Shown one piece after another: positions 11,780 through 22,828 of a DNA stretch of 64,000 nt. Position 1 is the stretch's first letter; each line of letters begins with the position of its first letter. Position numbers and translations under genes: made by a program. The notes under the pieces were generated by a model. That model saw only the letters and a program-made list of their open reading frames with translations. It was not told the DNA's origin and made no database searches. Location of the stretch: contig NC_068935.1 of assembly GCF_023091745.1 (NCBI RefSeq), positions 22,675,775 to 22,739,774 on the forward strand, in the 5' to 3' direction. This stretch comes from Budorcas taxicolor (Eukaryota; Chordata; Mammalia; Artiodactyla; Bovidae).

Positions 11780-13015
11780 TGACTGTAAGAAACAACCTAT
11801 TAGGAATAAGTGAGAGCTTAGACTAAGAGCTTCACAAAGTCACAATATTAAAATTCAATCAAACTTATTTCTACCAAACAACTTTCCTAACTGGTATGAA
11901 TTAATGCTGATCACATTTTTATTTCTGATCCTTCAACAATCCAAGCTCTAAAATTAATTATATTATAGACTCTTTTGCATTTAAGACTGGCATCAAGAAA
12001 GAGTGTCATAATAAGAGGAGGGAAGTACCATTTACAGATGACGTGAGGTCAGTTTATCATCAAAAAGTAATATTTCTAGTTAGCTCTGAACTACATATAT
12101 GTGTGTGTGTGTGTACTATCTATACACACATTTGGATTCCACTTAGATTCCACTGGATTCCATTAGATTCATACACTTATACATATATACATTTATATTT
12201 ACATACACATTTATATTATATACATCCATGTATCTGTATCTAGGCATATTTGGGTTTAATTTTTATGAGCATATAAAGAAGTTTTAGACAACTGGTTTGC
12301 AAATATGCCTTTAAGCATATGTGTATGTGTGTGTATATGTACTTTTCCCTATAGATAACAATTTTCTAAAGTTTGAGGACCACATTCTTTTTTATCTACA
12401 CCTACACACACATATGTGCACATACATCCTATCTTGCCCTGTAGTGTATTTTGCTTAAAGTGACTGTAGAAAATAAATATTTCAATAACCTACAGCATAA
12501 TAGGAAACCATCATAAAATCATCAGGAGAGATATGACGAGGTTAAAAAAAAACTGATTTAGTGCTGGCCATTTCATTATGCTGTCACACAGGCACAAGAG
12601 CAAATAAAGTCAGAATGAAGCTTGTAACAAAGTAATTTGGTAACCAGAGCATGAACAGGGTATATAGATACAGTGACAGGGAAAAGGACTTGGAAATTAT
12701 AAAACAGTGGCAGTAGACTTTATGTTTTTGATGTGTGGAAATGAGTGGGAAATGATCCTCACACTGCATCCTTGATTTCAGGAGAAATGACTATTGCTTT
12801 CCCAGAGATAAAGACATAAGACTCACAGAAAAGATTAGTTCTATGTTCACACCATTGACCTTAAACAGAAGAACTGTAATAAATGATAGGTTTGAAACTA
12901 CATTTTTTCCTATAAAATCACACATACATTCATACACACATATGAAAATTGAAAGAAAATCAGTGAAACCAGTTATGATGAACAGTCATAAAGTAGAAGT
13001 GTTTCACTTCATTTT
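11780..13015. other. Unique sequence with CA/TA-rich low complexity
   Basis: No gene recognised. At 12085-12440 there are (TG)n, (AC)n and ATAC-type tracts, including (TG)9 near 12098 and a fourfold GATTCCA(C/T)T-like repeat at 12131-12172. Confidence 0.5.
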
Positions 13016-13017
13016 TA

Positions 13018-13096
13018 TGGGTTATCCGAAAAGTTCATTCAGGTTTTTCCATAGCATCTTGTGGAAAAATCTGAATGAACTTTTTGATCAACTCAC
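13018..13096. mobile_element. Mariner-type MITE
   Basis: A short palindromic element. The left arm reads AAAAGTTCATTCAGGTTTTTCCA (13029-13051) and the right arm is its near-perfect reverse complement (TGGAAAAATCTGAATGAACTTTTT). It is flanked by TA at 13016-13017 and 13097-13098, the target dinucleotide of Tc1/mariner transposons. It has no coding capacity; a related transposase would have moved it. Confidence 0.85.
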
Positions 13097-13109
13097 TATA
13101 TTCAGTTAT

Positions 13110-13215
13110 TAGATATGAATTTATTGAATACTCACTTAGCAAGCACTGTTCTAAGCACTGGGATGCCAAGTGAATAATATACATTCCCTGCTCTCAAGGG
13201 ATTCTAAAGGATTAT
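13110..13215 (+). mobile_element. L2 LINE-type 3' fragment
   Basis: TTATTGAATACTCACTTAG, then CACTGTTCTAAGCACTGGGA, then CATTCCCTGCTCTCAAGGGAT has the order of segments common in ancient mammalian L2-type repeats. Divergent and noncoding. Confidence 0.6.
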
Positions 13216-13219
13216 GATC

Positions 13220-14009
13220 AGAAAACAGCCAAATTCTCTGTTTTCTCTATTCCTGGTTTATATATTTAGATATAATAGACATAATTAACTGCTTGTATAG
13301 AAAGATGATTAGCGGTAAGTACTTTAATAAGGCACAGAAAAGTTTCGCTTAATGGGAGGACTCACTGATACTTGGGCTTGATATATTAGGTTCAAGACAA
13401 TTGTATACAGGAAAAGTGGTATATAATGGCTTTGATGGCAGGAACTGGACTGTTAATTTCTTGATAGGAGCACAATAAAAGAACACCACTGTAAAATCAA
13501 GAGTTTGGCTCATAACTCTTGATGCTAGGAACATAGGGGAAAAAGTGAATACCAGGCATTCAAGGCCAGACTGAAACTGTCATCATCTGCTTAAGCATAA
13601 ATTAAAGTGGAAGTTCCACTTTCTCAGCTTTCAGAGAGTCTTTATGTGGTTTTGCAGTAATAATCCATTTTCTACACTCCAAGAAGAAGCAATGTAATAT
13701 GAAATCCCTTTCACAATGTATTGTTTTAAATGACATTGACTAGTAAACTGTCAGTTCAGTTTCTTATTTGTGGGAAACAGGTAAATACTATTTTCTTTAG
13801 TAGTTTTCAACGACAGATTTGAATGTATTCTTGTGATTCCTGAGTGGCCCAATGATATCAGGCAAGCCTTCTGCTAAATGAAGAATATAAACGATGAGTG
13901 CAAACTTTCTACACACAAAATGATTTGGAGGATAATGTCCTTTTGAAGATGAGAATATGTTCTGGTGAAGTAGAGATATAATTGTATTTTCTTCATTAGG
14001 CTCATATCC
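13220..14009. other. Unique sequence, nothing recognised
   Basis: No repeat or coding signal that I can support. Confidence 0.4.
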
Positions 14010-14752
14010 TATTCAGTTCAGTTCAGGTGCTCAGTCGTGTCCGACTCTTTGCGACCCCATGAATTGCAGCACACCAGGCCTCCCTGTCCATCACCAACTC
14101 CCAGAGTTCACTCAAACTGATGTCCATTGATTCGGTAATGCCATACAGCCATCTCATTCTCTGCCGTCCCCTTCTCCTCCTGACCCCAGTCCCTCCCAGT
14201 ATCAGAGTCTTTTCCAATGAGTCAACTCTTCGCATGAGGTGGCCAAAGTACTGGAGCTTCAGCTTTAGCATCATTCCTTCCAGAGAAATCCCAGGGCTGA
14301 TCTCCTTCAGAATGGACTGGTTGGATCTCCTTGCAGTCCAAAGGACTCTCAAGAGTCTTCTCCAACACCACAGTTCAAAAGCATCAATTCTTCAGCGCTC
14401 ATCTTTCTTCACAGTCCAACTCTCACATCCATACATGACCACTGGAAAAACCATAGCCTTGATTAGACGGACATTTGTTGGCAAAGTAATGTCTCTGCTT
14501 TTCAATATGCTATCTAGGTTGGTCATAACTTTCCTTCCAAGGAGTAAGCATCTTTTAATTTCATGGCTACAATCACCATCAGCAGTGATTTTGGAGCCCA
14601 AAAAAAATTAAATCTGACACTGTTTCCACTGTTTCCCTATCTATTTCCCATGAAGTGATGGGACCAGATGCCATAATCTTAGTTTTCTGAATGTTGAGCT
14701 TTAAGCCAACTTTTTCACTCTCTTCTTTCACTTTCATCAAGAGGCTTTTGCT
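14010..14752 (-). mobile_element. BovB 3' fragment, antisense
   Basis: About 740 bp of minus-strand BovB, from the tail (TTCAGTTCAGTTCAGG at about 14013) back to the middle of the reverse transcriptase C-terminus. Minus-strand coding pieces lie at 14601-14392 (GSKITADGDCSHEIKR) and 14352-14023 (QSILKEISPGISLEG). It faces the plus-strand copy at 14915. Confidence 0.92.
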
Positions 14753-14914
14753 ATGATCTAAATATGAAGTATAAGAATATTAATAATTTTGCACTTTAGC
14801 GATATAAAATATAAAGATGCTAGAGAACCAGTAAGCATTCCAAATCCAAGCCAAATTTCCAGGAGCATATATGAGAATTGTTTTGTCACCAGATATTTAC
14901 CAAATGTAGAAGCA

Positions 14915-15507
14915 ATGACAGATTTTATTTTCCTGGGCTCCAAAATCACTGCTGATGGTGACTGTAGTCATGAAATTAAAAGACACTTGCTTTTTGGAAG
15001 AAAAGCTTTGACAAAACTAGACAGTGCATTAAAAAGCAGAAAAAGTGCTTAGCCAACAAAGGTCCCATATAGTCAAAACTATGGTTTTTCCAATAGTCAT
15101 GTATGGATGTGAGAGTTGGACCATAAAGAAAGCTGAATGCTGAAGAATTGATGCTTTTGAACTGTGGTGTTGGAGAAAGCTCTTGTGAGTCCCTTAGAGA
15201 GTAAGGAGATTCAACCAGTCCATCCTAAAAGAAGTAAGTCCTGAATATTCATTGGAAGGACTAATACTGAAATTCCAGTAGTTTGGTCACCTGATGCAAA
15301 GAACTGACTCACTGGAAAAGACCCTGATGCTGGGAAAGATTGAGTGCAGGAGGAGAAGGGGACAACAAAGGATGAGATGGTTGGATGGCATCACTGACTA
15401 TGGACATGAGTATGAGCAAGCTCTGGGTGGTGGTGAAGGACAGGGAAGCCTACCATGCTGTTGTCCATCAGGTCACAAAGAATTGGACATGACTGAGCCA
15501 CTGAACA
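14915..15507 (+). mobile_element. BovB 3' fragment, sense
   Basis: Plus-strand BovB starting at MTDFIFLGSKITADGDCSHEIKR (near 14916) and ending at GACTGAGCCACTGAACAAC. It is more diverged than its neighbour (nonsense changes near 15050 and 15140). The same region of BovB lies in reverse 160 bp away, giving an inverted repeat with arms of about 0.6 kb. Confidence 0.9.
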
Positions 15508-15599
15508 ACAATTTACTTAAATGTGACCTTTTTCCATCAACTGCTGGAAATGTTGCAATTTCCCTTTAAGCCCCACTCCTAGCTGACCCCGACAGGCCT

Positions 15600-16350
15600 C
15601 CTTATCCTCTGCTCTGAAGTCATCACAATGGCCACATGGGTTGTTGCCAGGGCAGGGCCCTCTGCAACATCACCAAAGTCCTAGCCCTGCCTGTTCTTCA
15701 GTCTCCACATGTAAGGGCAGACCAGAACACCACGAGCCACTTCATCTCAGCTCACCGTGCAGTCTGTAATATGGTTCTTTTTCTGGCCTACGTGTGTCTC
15801 TTTTTTGTATGCCTGTGTGTTTTATGCTCTGAGAGATGAAGCCGTAGATCTCATGGGGAAGGTGACCATCAGAAGGCACTTTTGAATTCGCCAGAATCAA
15901 CTAGAGGACGCCCAAGGCTGGCTTGGGGGCAAGCTGTACTGGCTTTTTCTCCTCCTTCTGCTGTTCATGATACTGAAGTTTCTAGGAGACAGTGACAGTA
16001 GTAAGGTGTGCACTATTTGTGCCCGTTGGGCTGTTCCTTTGGCTCTTTAGGAAAGAAAAAGGAAAAGGCTTCCCCCGACAAAGACTATATGTTCGGTACC
16101 TTAACCCAGCTTGAGAGGGACCTTGTGAACTTTGTGTCCAGGGTGCAGAATCTGAAACTTGCCACAGTAACTGGTGATAACCGCAAATGTTCCAATCTTG
16201 AGGTCCCTGCAGACGCATACAATAACATAATATGTATGGGGCAAGGAAGACCTGGATTGAGTGGATTTGTGTGTTGAAGCAGAAGAGGCATAGCTGAGTG
16301 TTTACAAACTGTATCTGAAGTAATAAAATTATTCTGAAGCAAAAGAAAAT
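15600..16350 (+). pseudogene. Candidate processed pseudogene, parent unknown
   Basis: GC-richer, cDNA-like sequence unlike the surrounding repeats. It begins near an ATG at 15628 and ends with AATAAA at 16322-16327 followed by an A-rich stretch. In shifting frames it reads a hydrophobic, membrane-like stretch (LYWLFLLLLLFMILKFLG near 15930-15985) and a hydrophilic stretch (LTQLERDLVNFVSRVQNL near 16105). No frame stays open and no intron-like signals are visible, which fits an old retrocopy of a small membrane protein mRNA. I cannot name the parent. It could instead be an unfamiliar repeat. Confidence 0.35.
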
Positions 16351-16365
16351 ATTTTTTTATTCACT

Positions 16366-16819
16366 CTACAGTTTTACCTTTTCTAGAATGTCCTATAATT
16401 GACATCATTCAGTGTATAATCTTTTACAGACCAGCTTATTTTACTTAATAACATTCATTCAGGTTTCATCCATTTCTTTTTGTGATTTGATAGTGCATTT
16501 CTTTTTATTCTTGAATAGTATTCTGTCATATTGATGTGCCATAGTTTATCCATTCATCTATTAAAAGACACTGGTTGCTTCCAATATGTGTGTGTGTGTG
16601 TGTATGTGTGAGAGAGAGAATGTGTTAAGCTGTTATAAAATTCATGTGTTTTTGTGTAGCCATTAGCTTTCAGATCATTTGGTTGACTATCTAGGAGCAT
16701 AATTGCTAGATCATATGGTATGACAATGTTAAGCTAGGTAAGAAATTGCTTCCAAAGTGACTACCATTTTGCATTCCCACTAACAACAAATGAGAGTCCT
16801 TGTTCCTCATCTTTGCCAG
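16366..16819 (-). mobile_element. Old L1 ORF2 3' region, antisense
   Basis: Reverse-complement L1 sequence. The segments corresponding to TTTCATCCATTTC, CCATTCATCTATT, GACACTGGTTGCTTCC and TTTGCATTCCCACTAAC follow the order seen in the L1 copies at 39.7-40.1 kb and 54.5-54.8 kb, but more diverged. A (GT)n tract at about 16586-16606 expanded inside it. Confidence 0.75.
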
Positions 16820-16900
16820 CAATGCAGGAGATCTGAGTTTTATCCCTGGGTTGGGAAGATCTCCTGGAAAAGGAAATGGCCACCCACTCCAGTATTTTAA
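16820..16900 (+). mobile_element. Bov-tA SINE fragment
   Basis: AGCAATGCAGGAGATC, then CCTGGGTTGGGAAGATC, then GGCCACCCACTCCAGTATT: tRNA-derived head and first half of the body. Truncated at both ends and embedded at the end of the old L1. Confidence 0.8.
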
Positions 16901-16949
16901 ATTGTTAAATGACATCCTGAAGACCCACTTAGCCTCTAAGGATGAGGTT

Positions 16950-17185
16950 GCCTACCATTTCCCTGTCTAGCCTTGCCCTCTCCCCTCGCCATTTCTTCTT
17001 CTTCTCCCATATCCCTCAATACACAAAGAACAACTTTAGAAAGTGCTGACTTGAGAAATGTGTCAAATATATTATGTCAATTAATGGGTTCATCAATACA
17101 ATTTTTTTTTATATTTTGTAGCCTGCTCTTCATTCATAATTTCTAATTTTGTAATTATTATTTGGCTACATCATGTGGTGGAGGC
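16950..17185. other. Short unique tract
   Basis: Pyrimidine-rich then AT-rich sequence, with nothing recognised before the BovB-associated monomers start. Confidence 0.4.
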
Positions 17186-18030
17186 TGCCATTAATCCCAC
17201 CACAGACCTGCCAGAAATTACACAGGACTAGGGAAACAGACTCATGGAGGGCACAAACAAAACCATATGCACACCAGGACCCAAGAGAAAGGAGCAGTGA
17301 CCCTACATGAGACTGACCCAAACTTGCCTGTGAGTCTCAAGGAGTCTCCAGCAGAGGCGTGGGTTCGTGGTGGCCTGCTGCAGGGTCAAGGGCACTGAGT
17401 GTGGCAGTGAGTGCATGGGATCTTTTGAAGGAGGGCACCATTATCTTCATTAACTCCACCATAGTTTGGTCTTAGATCAAAAAACAGGGAGGGAACACAG
17501 CCCCGCCCATCAACAGAAAATTGTATTAAAGATTTACTGAGCAGGACCCAGAGACTCCACAAAGACTGAGACAGAACTGTGTTTGAGTGTATCCTGCTGA
17601 GGTACTGGTCAGCAGTGGCCTGCCACAGAGGCTCTGGGTGCAGCAGACCTGCATATAGCATAAGCCCTCTTGGAGGATGTTGCCATTAACCCCAACATAG
17701 AGCCACCAGAACTTATACAGGACTGGGAAACAGACTCCTGGAGGGCACACACAGAACCTCGTGCACACCAGGACCCAGGAAAAAGGAGCAGTGACTGCAC
17801 AAGAGACTGACCCAGACTTGCCTGTGAGTGTCCACGAGTCTCCAGTGGAGGCATGGGTCAGTGGTGGCCTGCTGCAGGATTGGGGGCCCTGAGTGTAGCA
17901 GTGCAGGCCTGGGAAATTTTGAAGGGGTCACCATTACCTACATTACTTTGACCATAGTTTGGCCCCAGGTAAATAACAGGGAGGGAACACAGCCCCACCT
18001 ACCAACAGAAAATTGGATTAAAATTTTACT
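17186..18030 (+). repeat. Two tandem ~493-bp monomers upstream of BovB
   Basis: A unit of about 493 bp occurs nearly twice. CAGACTC anchors at 17237 and 17731 (offset 494), and CAGGGAGGGAACACAGCCCC at 17485 and 17977 (offset 492). The first unit lacks its head, and the second runs directly into the BovB leader (TTTACTGAGCATGGCCCC near 18025). I recall this sequence preceding BovB in other bovine sequence, so I read it as 5'UTR monomers, possibly promoter-bearing. The promoter role is inference. The open frames here (17386-17854 minus) are GC-rich chance frames. Confidence 0.65.
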
Positions 18031-18186
18031 GAGCATGGCCCCACCCATCAGAACAAGACCAGTTTCCCCTCAGTCAATCTCTCCCATTAGGAAGCTTTCA
18101 TAAGCATCTTATCCTTCTCCAGCAGAGAACAGACAGACTTAAAAACCACAAGCAAAGAAAACTAACCAATCTGATCACACAGGCCA

Positions 18187-19287
18187 CAGTTCAGTTCAGT
18201 TAAGTCACTCAGTCGTGTCCAACTCTTTGCGACCCCATGAATCGCAGCATGCCAGGCTTCCCTGTCCATCACCAACTCCCAGAGTTCACTCAGACTCGCG
18301 TCCATCGAGTCAGTGATGCCATCCAGCCATCTCATCCTCTGTCGTCCCCTTCTCCTCCTGCCCCCAATCCCTCCCAGCATCAGAGTCTTTTCCAATGAGT
18401 CAACTATTCACATGAGGTGGCCAAAGTACTGGAGTTTCAGCTTTAGCATCATTCCTTCCAAAGAAATCCCAGGGTCGATCCCCTTCAGAATGGACTGGTT
18501 GGATCTCCTTGCAGTCCAAGGGACCCTCAAGAGTCTTCTCCAACACCACAGTTCAAAAGCATCAATTCTTTGGCTTTCAGCCTTCTGCACAGTCCAACTC
18601 TCACATCCATACATGACTACTGGAAAAACCATAGCCTTGACTAGACGGACCTTATTCGGCAAAGTAATGTCTCTGCTTTTGAATATGCTATCTAGGTTGG
18701 TCATAACTTTTCATCCAAGGAGTAAGCGTCTTTTAATTTCATGGCTGCAGTCACCATCTGCAGTGATTTTGGAGCCCCCAGAAATACAGTCTGACACTGT
18801 TTCCACTGTTTCTCCATCTATTTCCCATGGAGTGATGTGACCAGATGCCATGATCTTCATTTTCTGAATGTTGAGCTTTAAGCCAACTTTTTCACTTTCC
18901 TCTTTTACTTTCATCAAGAGGCTTTTTAGTTCCTCTTCACTTTCTGCCATAAAGGTGGTGTCATCTGCGTATCTGAGGTTATTGATATCTCTCCCGGCAA
19001 TCTTGATTCCAGCTTGTGTTTCTTCCAGTCCAGCATTTCTCATGATGTACTCTGCATAGAAGTTAAATAAGCAGGGTGACAATACACAGCCTTGACGTAC
19101 TCCTTTTGCTATTTGGAACCAGTCTGTTGTTCCATGTCCAGTTCTAACTGTTGCTTCCTGACTTGCATACAGATTTCTCAAGAGGCAGGTTAGGTGGTCT
19201 GGTATTCCCATCTCTTTCAGAATTTTCCACAGTTTATTGTGATCCACACAGTGAAAGGCTTTGGCATAGTCAATAAAGCAGAAATAG
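18187..19287 (-). mobile_element. BovB, 5'-truncated, inserted antisense into element A
   Basis: Minus-strand BovB with tail at 18187 and 5' truncation at about 19287 (inside FIDYAKAF). Host sequence resumes with TCAGTGAAACTGTGAGCCATGCC, the expected continuation of the BovB leader. The minus-strand frame 19442-18711 reads an almost clean reverse transcriptase C-terminal half, including GCVLSPCLFN and YADD (coded at 18971-18960). It is clearly younger than its host. The target duplication is ambiguous because both sides contain TTCAGT. Confidence 0.93.
18711..19287 (-). pseudogene. Partial BovB reverse transcriptase, YADD intact
   Basis: Open minus-strand stretch from the FIDYAKAF box through QIAKGVRQGCVLSPCLFN and YADDTTFMAESEEELK to the SHEIKRRLLLG segment. 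The N-terminal half, fingers and endonuclease are missing because of 5' truncation. The open frame continues upstream into host DNA, which adds unrelated residues. No function expected. Confidence 0.85.
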
Positions 19288-20210
19288 TCCAATTCAGTGA
19301 AACTGTGAGCCATGCCATGTAGGGTGGAGATCAGTGGAGGAATAACTGCAGAAAGAATGAAGAGACAGAGCCAAGGCAACAACAGCACCCAGTTTTGGAT
19401 GTGACTGGTGATGGAAGCAAGGTCCAATGCTGTAAAGAGCAATATTGCATAGGAACCTGGAATGTCAGGTCCATGAATCAGGGAAAATTGGAAGTGGTCA
19501 AACAGAAGATGGCAAGAGGGAACATGGACATTTTAGGAATCAACAAACTAAACTAGACTGGAATGGTTGAATTAACTCAGATGACCATTATATCTACTAC
19601 TGTTGGCAACAATTCCTAGGAAGAAATGGAGTGGCCATTATAGTCAACAAGAGAGTCTGAAGTGCAGTACTTCGATGCAATCTCAAAAATGATAGAATGA
19701 TCGCTGTTCGTTTCCAAGACAAAAAGAAAAAAAATCAATATCACAGTGATCCAAGTCTATGCCCTGACCATTAATGCTGGAGAAGGTGAAGTTGAAAAGT
19801 TCTATGAAGACCTACAAGACCATCTGGAACTGACACCCAAAACAGAAGTCCTTTTCATTATAAGGGACTGGAATGCAAAAGTAGGAAGTCAAAAAATACC
19901 TGAGTAATAGGCAAATTTGGCCTTGGAGAACAGAATGAAGCAGGACAAAGGCCAACAGAGTTCTGCCAAGAGAATGCATTTGTCATAGTAAACACCCTCT
20001 TCCAACAATACAAGTGAAGACTACCCATGGACATCACCAGATGGTCAATACTGACATAAGATTGATTATATTCTTTGCAGCCAAATGTGGTAAAGCTCTA
20101 TAGAATAAGCCAAAACAAGACCGGGAGCTGACTGGGGCTCAGATCCTGAACTTCTTATTGCCAAATTCGGACTCAAATTGAAGAAAGTAGGGAAAACCAC
20201 TAGACCATTC

Positions 20211-20773
20211 GGTTCAATTCAGTCGCTCAGTCATGTCTGATTCTTTGCAACCCCACGCCACGCCTCCCTATCCATGACCAACTCCCAGAGTTTACTCAAA
20301 CTCATGCCCATCGAGTCAGTGATGCCATCAAGCCATCTCATCCTCTGTTGTCCCCTTCTCCTCCTGCCCCCAATCCCTCTCAGCATCAGGGTCTTTTCCA
20401 CTGAGTCAACTCTTCACATGAGGTGGCCAAAGTATTGGAGTTTCAGCTTTAGCATCAGTCCTTCCAGTGAACGCCCAGGACTGAATTCCTTTAGGATGGG
20501 CTGGTTGGATCTCCTTGCAGTCCAAGAAACTCTCAAGATTCTTCTCCAACACGAAGAGTTCAAAAGCATCAATTCCTCAGCGCTCAGCTTTCTTCACAGT
20601 CCAATTTTCACATCCATAACATACGTGACCACTGGAAAAACCATAGCCTTGACTAGAAGGACCTTTGTTTGCAAAGAAATGTCTCTGCTTTTTAATGTGC
20701 TATCTAGGTTGGTCATTACTTTCTTTCCAAAGAGTAAGCATCCTTTAATTTCATGGCTGCAATCACCATCTGC
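20211..20773 (-). mobile_element. BovB 3' fragment inserted antisense into element A
   Basis: Minus-strand BovB tail and C-terminus, 563 bp, flanked by ACCATTC at 20204-20210 and 20774-20780. Joining the flanks restores the BovB linker (...CACTAGACCATTCAGGT...), so the boundary is certain. The open plus-strand frame over it (20274-20861) is antisense noise. Confidence 0.95.
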
Positions 20774-22828
20774 ACCATTCAGGTCTGGCCTAAATCAAGT
20801 CCCTTATGATGATACAGTGGAAGTGAGAAATATATTCAAGGGATTAGATCTGAAACAGTAACTCAAGAACTATGGACAGAGGTTCCTGATATTGTACAAG
20901 AGGCAGGGATAAAGACCATCCTCAGGAAAAATAAATGCAAAATGGTTGTCTGAGAAGGCCTTATGAATAGCTGTGAAAAGAAGAGAACTGAAAGGCAAAG
21001 GAGAAAAGGAAAAATACACCCATTTGAAGGTAGAGCGCCAAAGAACAGCAAGGAGAGATAAGAAAGCCTTGCTCAGTGATCAATGCAAAGAAATAGAGGA
21101 AAACATTAGAATGGGAAAGACTAGACATCTCTTCAAGAAAATTAGAGCTACCAGGGGAACATTTCATGCAAAGATGGGCTCAATAAAGGACAGAAATGGT
21201 ATGGACCTAACAGAAGCAGAAGATATTAAGAAGAGGTGGCAAGAATACACAAAAGAAATATACAAAAAAGGTCTTCACTACTCGGATAATCACGATGGTG
21301 TGATCACTCACCTAGAGCCAGACATCCTGGAAGGCAAAGTCAGGTAGGACTTAGGAAGCATCTCTACGAACAGTGCTAGCGGAGGTGATGGAATTCCAGT
21401 TGAGCTATTTCAAATCCTAAGAGATGATGCGGTGAAAGTGCTGCACTCAATATGCCAGCAAATTTGGAAAACACAGCAATGGCCACAGGACTGGAACAGG
21501 TCAGTTTTCATTCCAATCCCAAAGAAATACAATGCCAAAGAGTGTTCAAACTATTGCACAATTGCTCTCATCTCACATGCTAGCAAAGTAATCCTCAAAA
21601 TTGTCCAAGCCAGGCTTGAACAGAACATGAGCTGTGAAATTCCAGACATTCAAGCTGGATTTAGAAAAAGCAAAGGATCAAATTGCCAACATCCATTGTA
21701 TCATAGAAAAAACAAGATAATTCTGGGGGAAAAAAAAGCATCTTCTTCTGCTTCAGTGATTACACCAAAGCCTTTGACTGTGTGGATTACAACAAACTGT
21801 GGGAAATTCTTCAAGAGATGGGAATACCAGACCACCTGACCTGCCTCCTGAGAAATCTGTATGCAGGTCAAGAAGCAACATTAGAACTGGACATGGAACA
21901 ACAGACTGGTTCCAAATCAGGAAAGGATTATGTCAATGCCTTATATTGTCACCTTGCTTATTTAACTTACATGCAGAGAACATCATGTGAAATTCTGGGC
22001 TGGATGAAGCACAAGCTGGAATCAAGATTGCTGGGAGAAATATCAATAACCTCAGATATGCAGATGACACCACAGTATGGCAGAAAGCAAAGAACTAAAG
22101 TGCATCTTGATGAAAGTGAAAGAGGAGAGTGAAAAATTTGGCTTAAAACTCAGCATTCAGAAAACTATCATGGCATCTGGCATCACTTCATGGCAAATAG
22201 ATGGGGAAACAGTGGAAACAGTGACAGACTTTATTTTTGGGGCTCCAAAATCACTGCAGATGGTTACTGTAGTTATGAAATTAAAAGATGCTTTCTCCTT
22301 AGAAGAAAGATTATGACCAACCTAGACAGCATATTAAAAAGCAGACACATTACTTTGCCAACAAAAGTCCATCTAGACAAAGCTATGGTTTTTCCAGTAG
22401 TCTTATATGGATGTGAGAATTGGACTATAAAGTGAGCTGAGCACCAAAGAATTGATGCTTTTGAACTGTGGTGTTGGAAAAGACTCCTGAACACACTTGG
22501 CTTGCAAGAAGATCCAACCAGTCCATCCTAAAGGAGATCAGTCCTGGTTGTTCATTGGAATGACTGATGCTGAAGCTGAAACTCCAATATTTTGGCCACC
22601 TGATGCAAAGAACTGACTTATTTGGTAAGACCCCAATGTTGGGAAAGACTGAAGGTGGTAGGAGAAGGGGATGACAGAGATGAGATGGTTGGATGGCATC
22701 ACTGACTCAATGGACATGAGTTTGAGTAAACTCTGGGAGTTTATGATGGACAGGGAGGCCTAGCTTGCTGTAGTCCATGGAGTGACAAAGAATCAGACAG
22801 GAATGAACGACTGAAGTGAACTGAACTG

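Larger units (their letters stand above)
18025..22828 (+). mobile_element. BovB host element A, split by two antisense BovB insertions
   Basis: Segments at 18025-18186, 19288-20210 and 20774-22828 are collinear parts of one plus-strand BovB: leader, endonuclease (about 19450-20160), linker (20781-21190), reverse transcriptase (21190-22100, YADD coded near 22057) and tail (ends ACTGAACTGA near 22827). Relative to element B it lacks about 180 bp of leader near 19325. Many stops and frameshifts make it an old copy. The next BovB joins its tail directly. Confidence 0.9.

Noticed and set aside
17386..18103. Overlapping frames at 17.4-18.1 kb as genes
   Set aside because: They fall in the two tandem BovB-associated monomers and have no recognisable domain.
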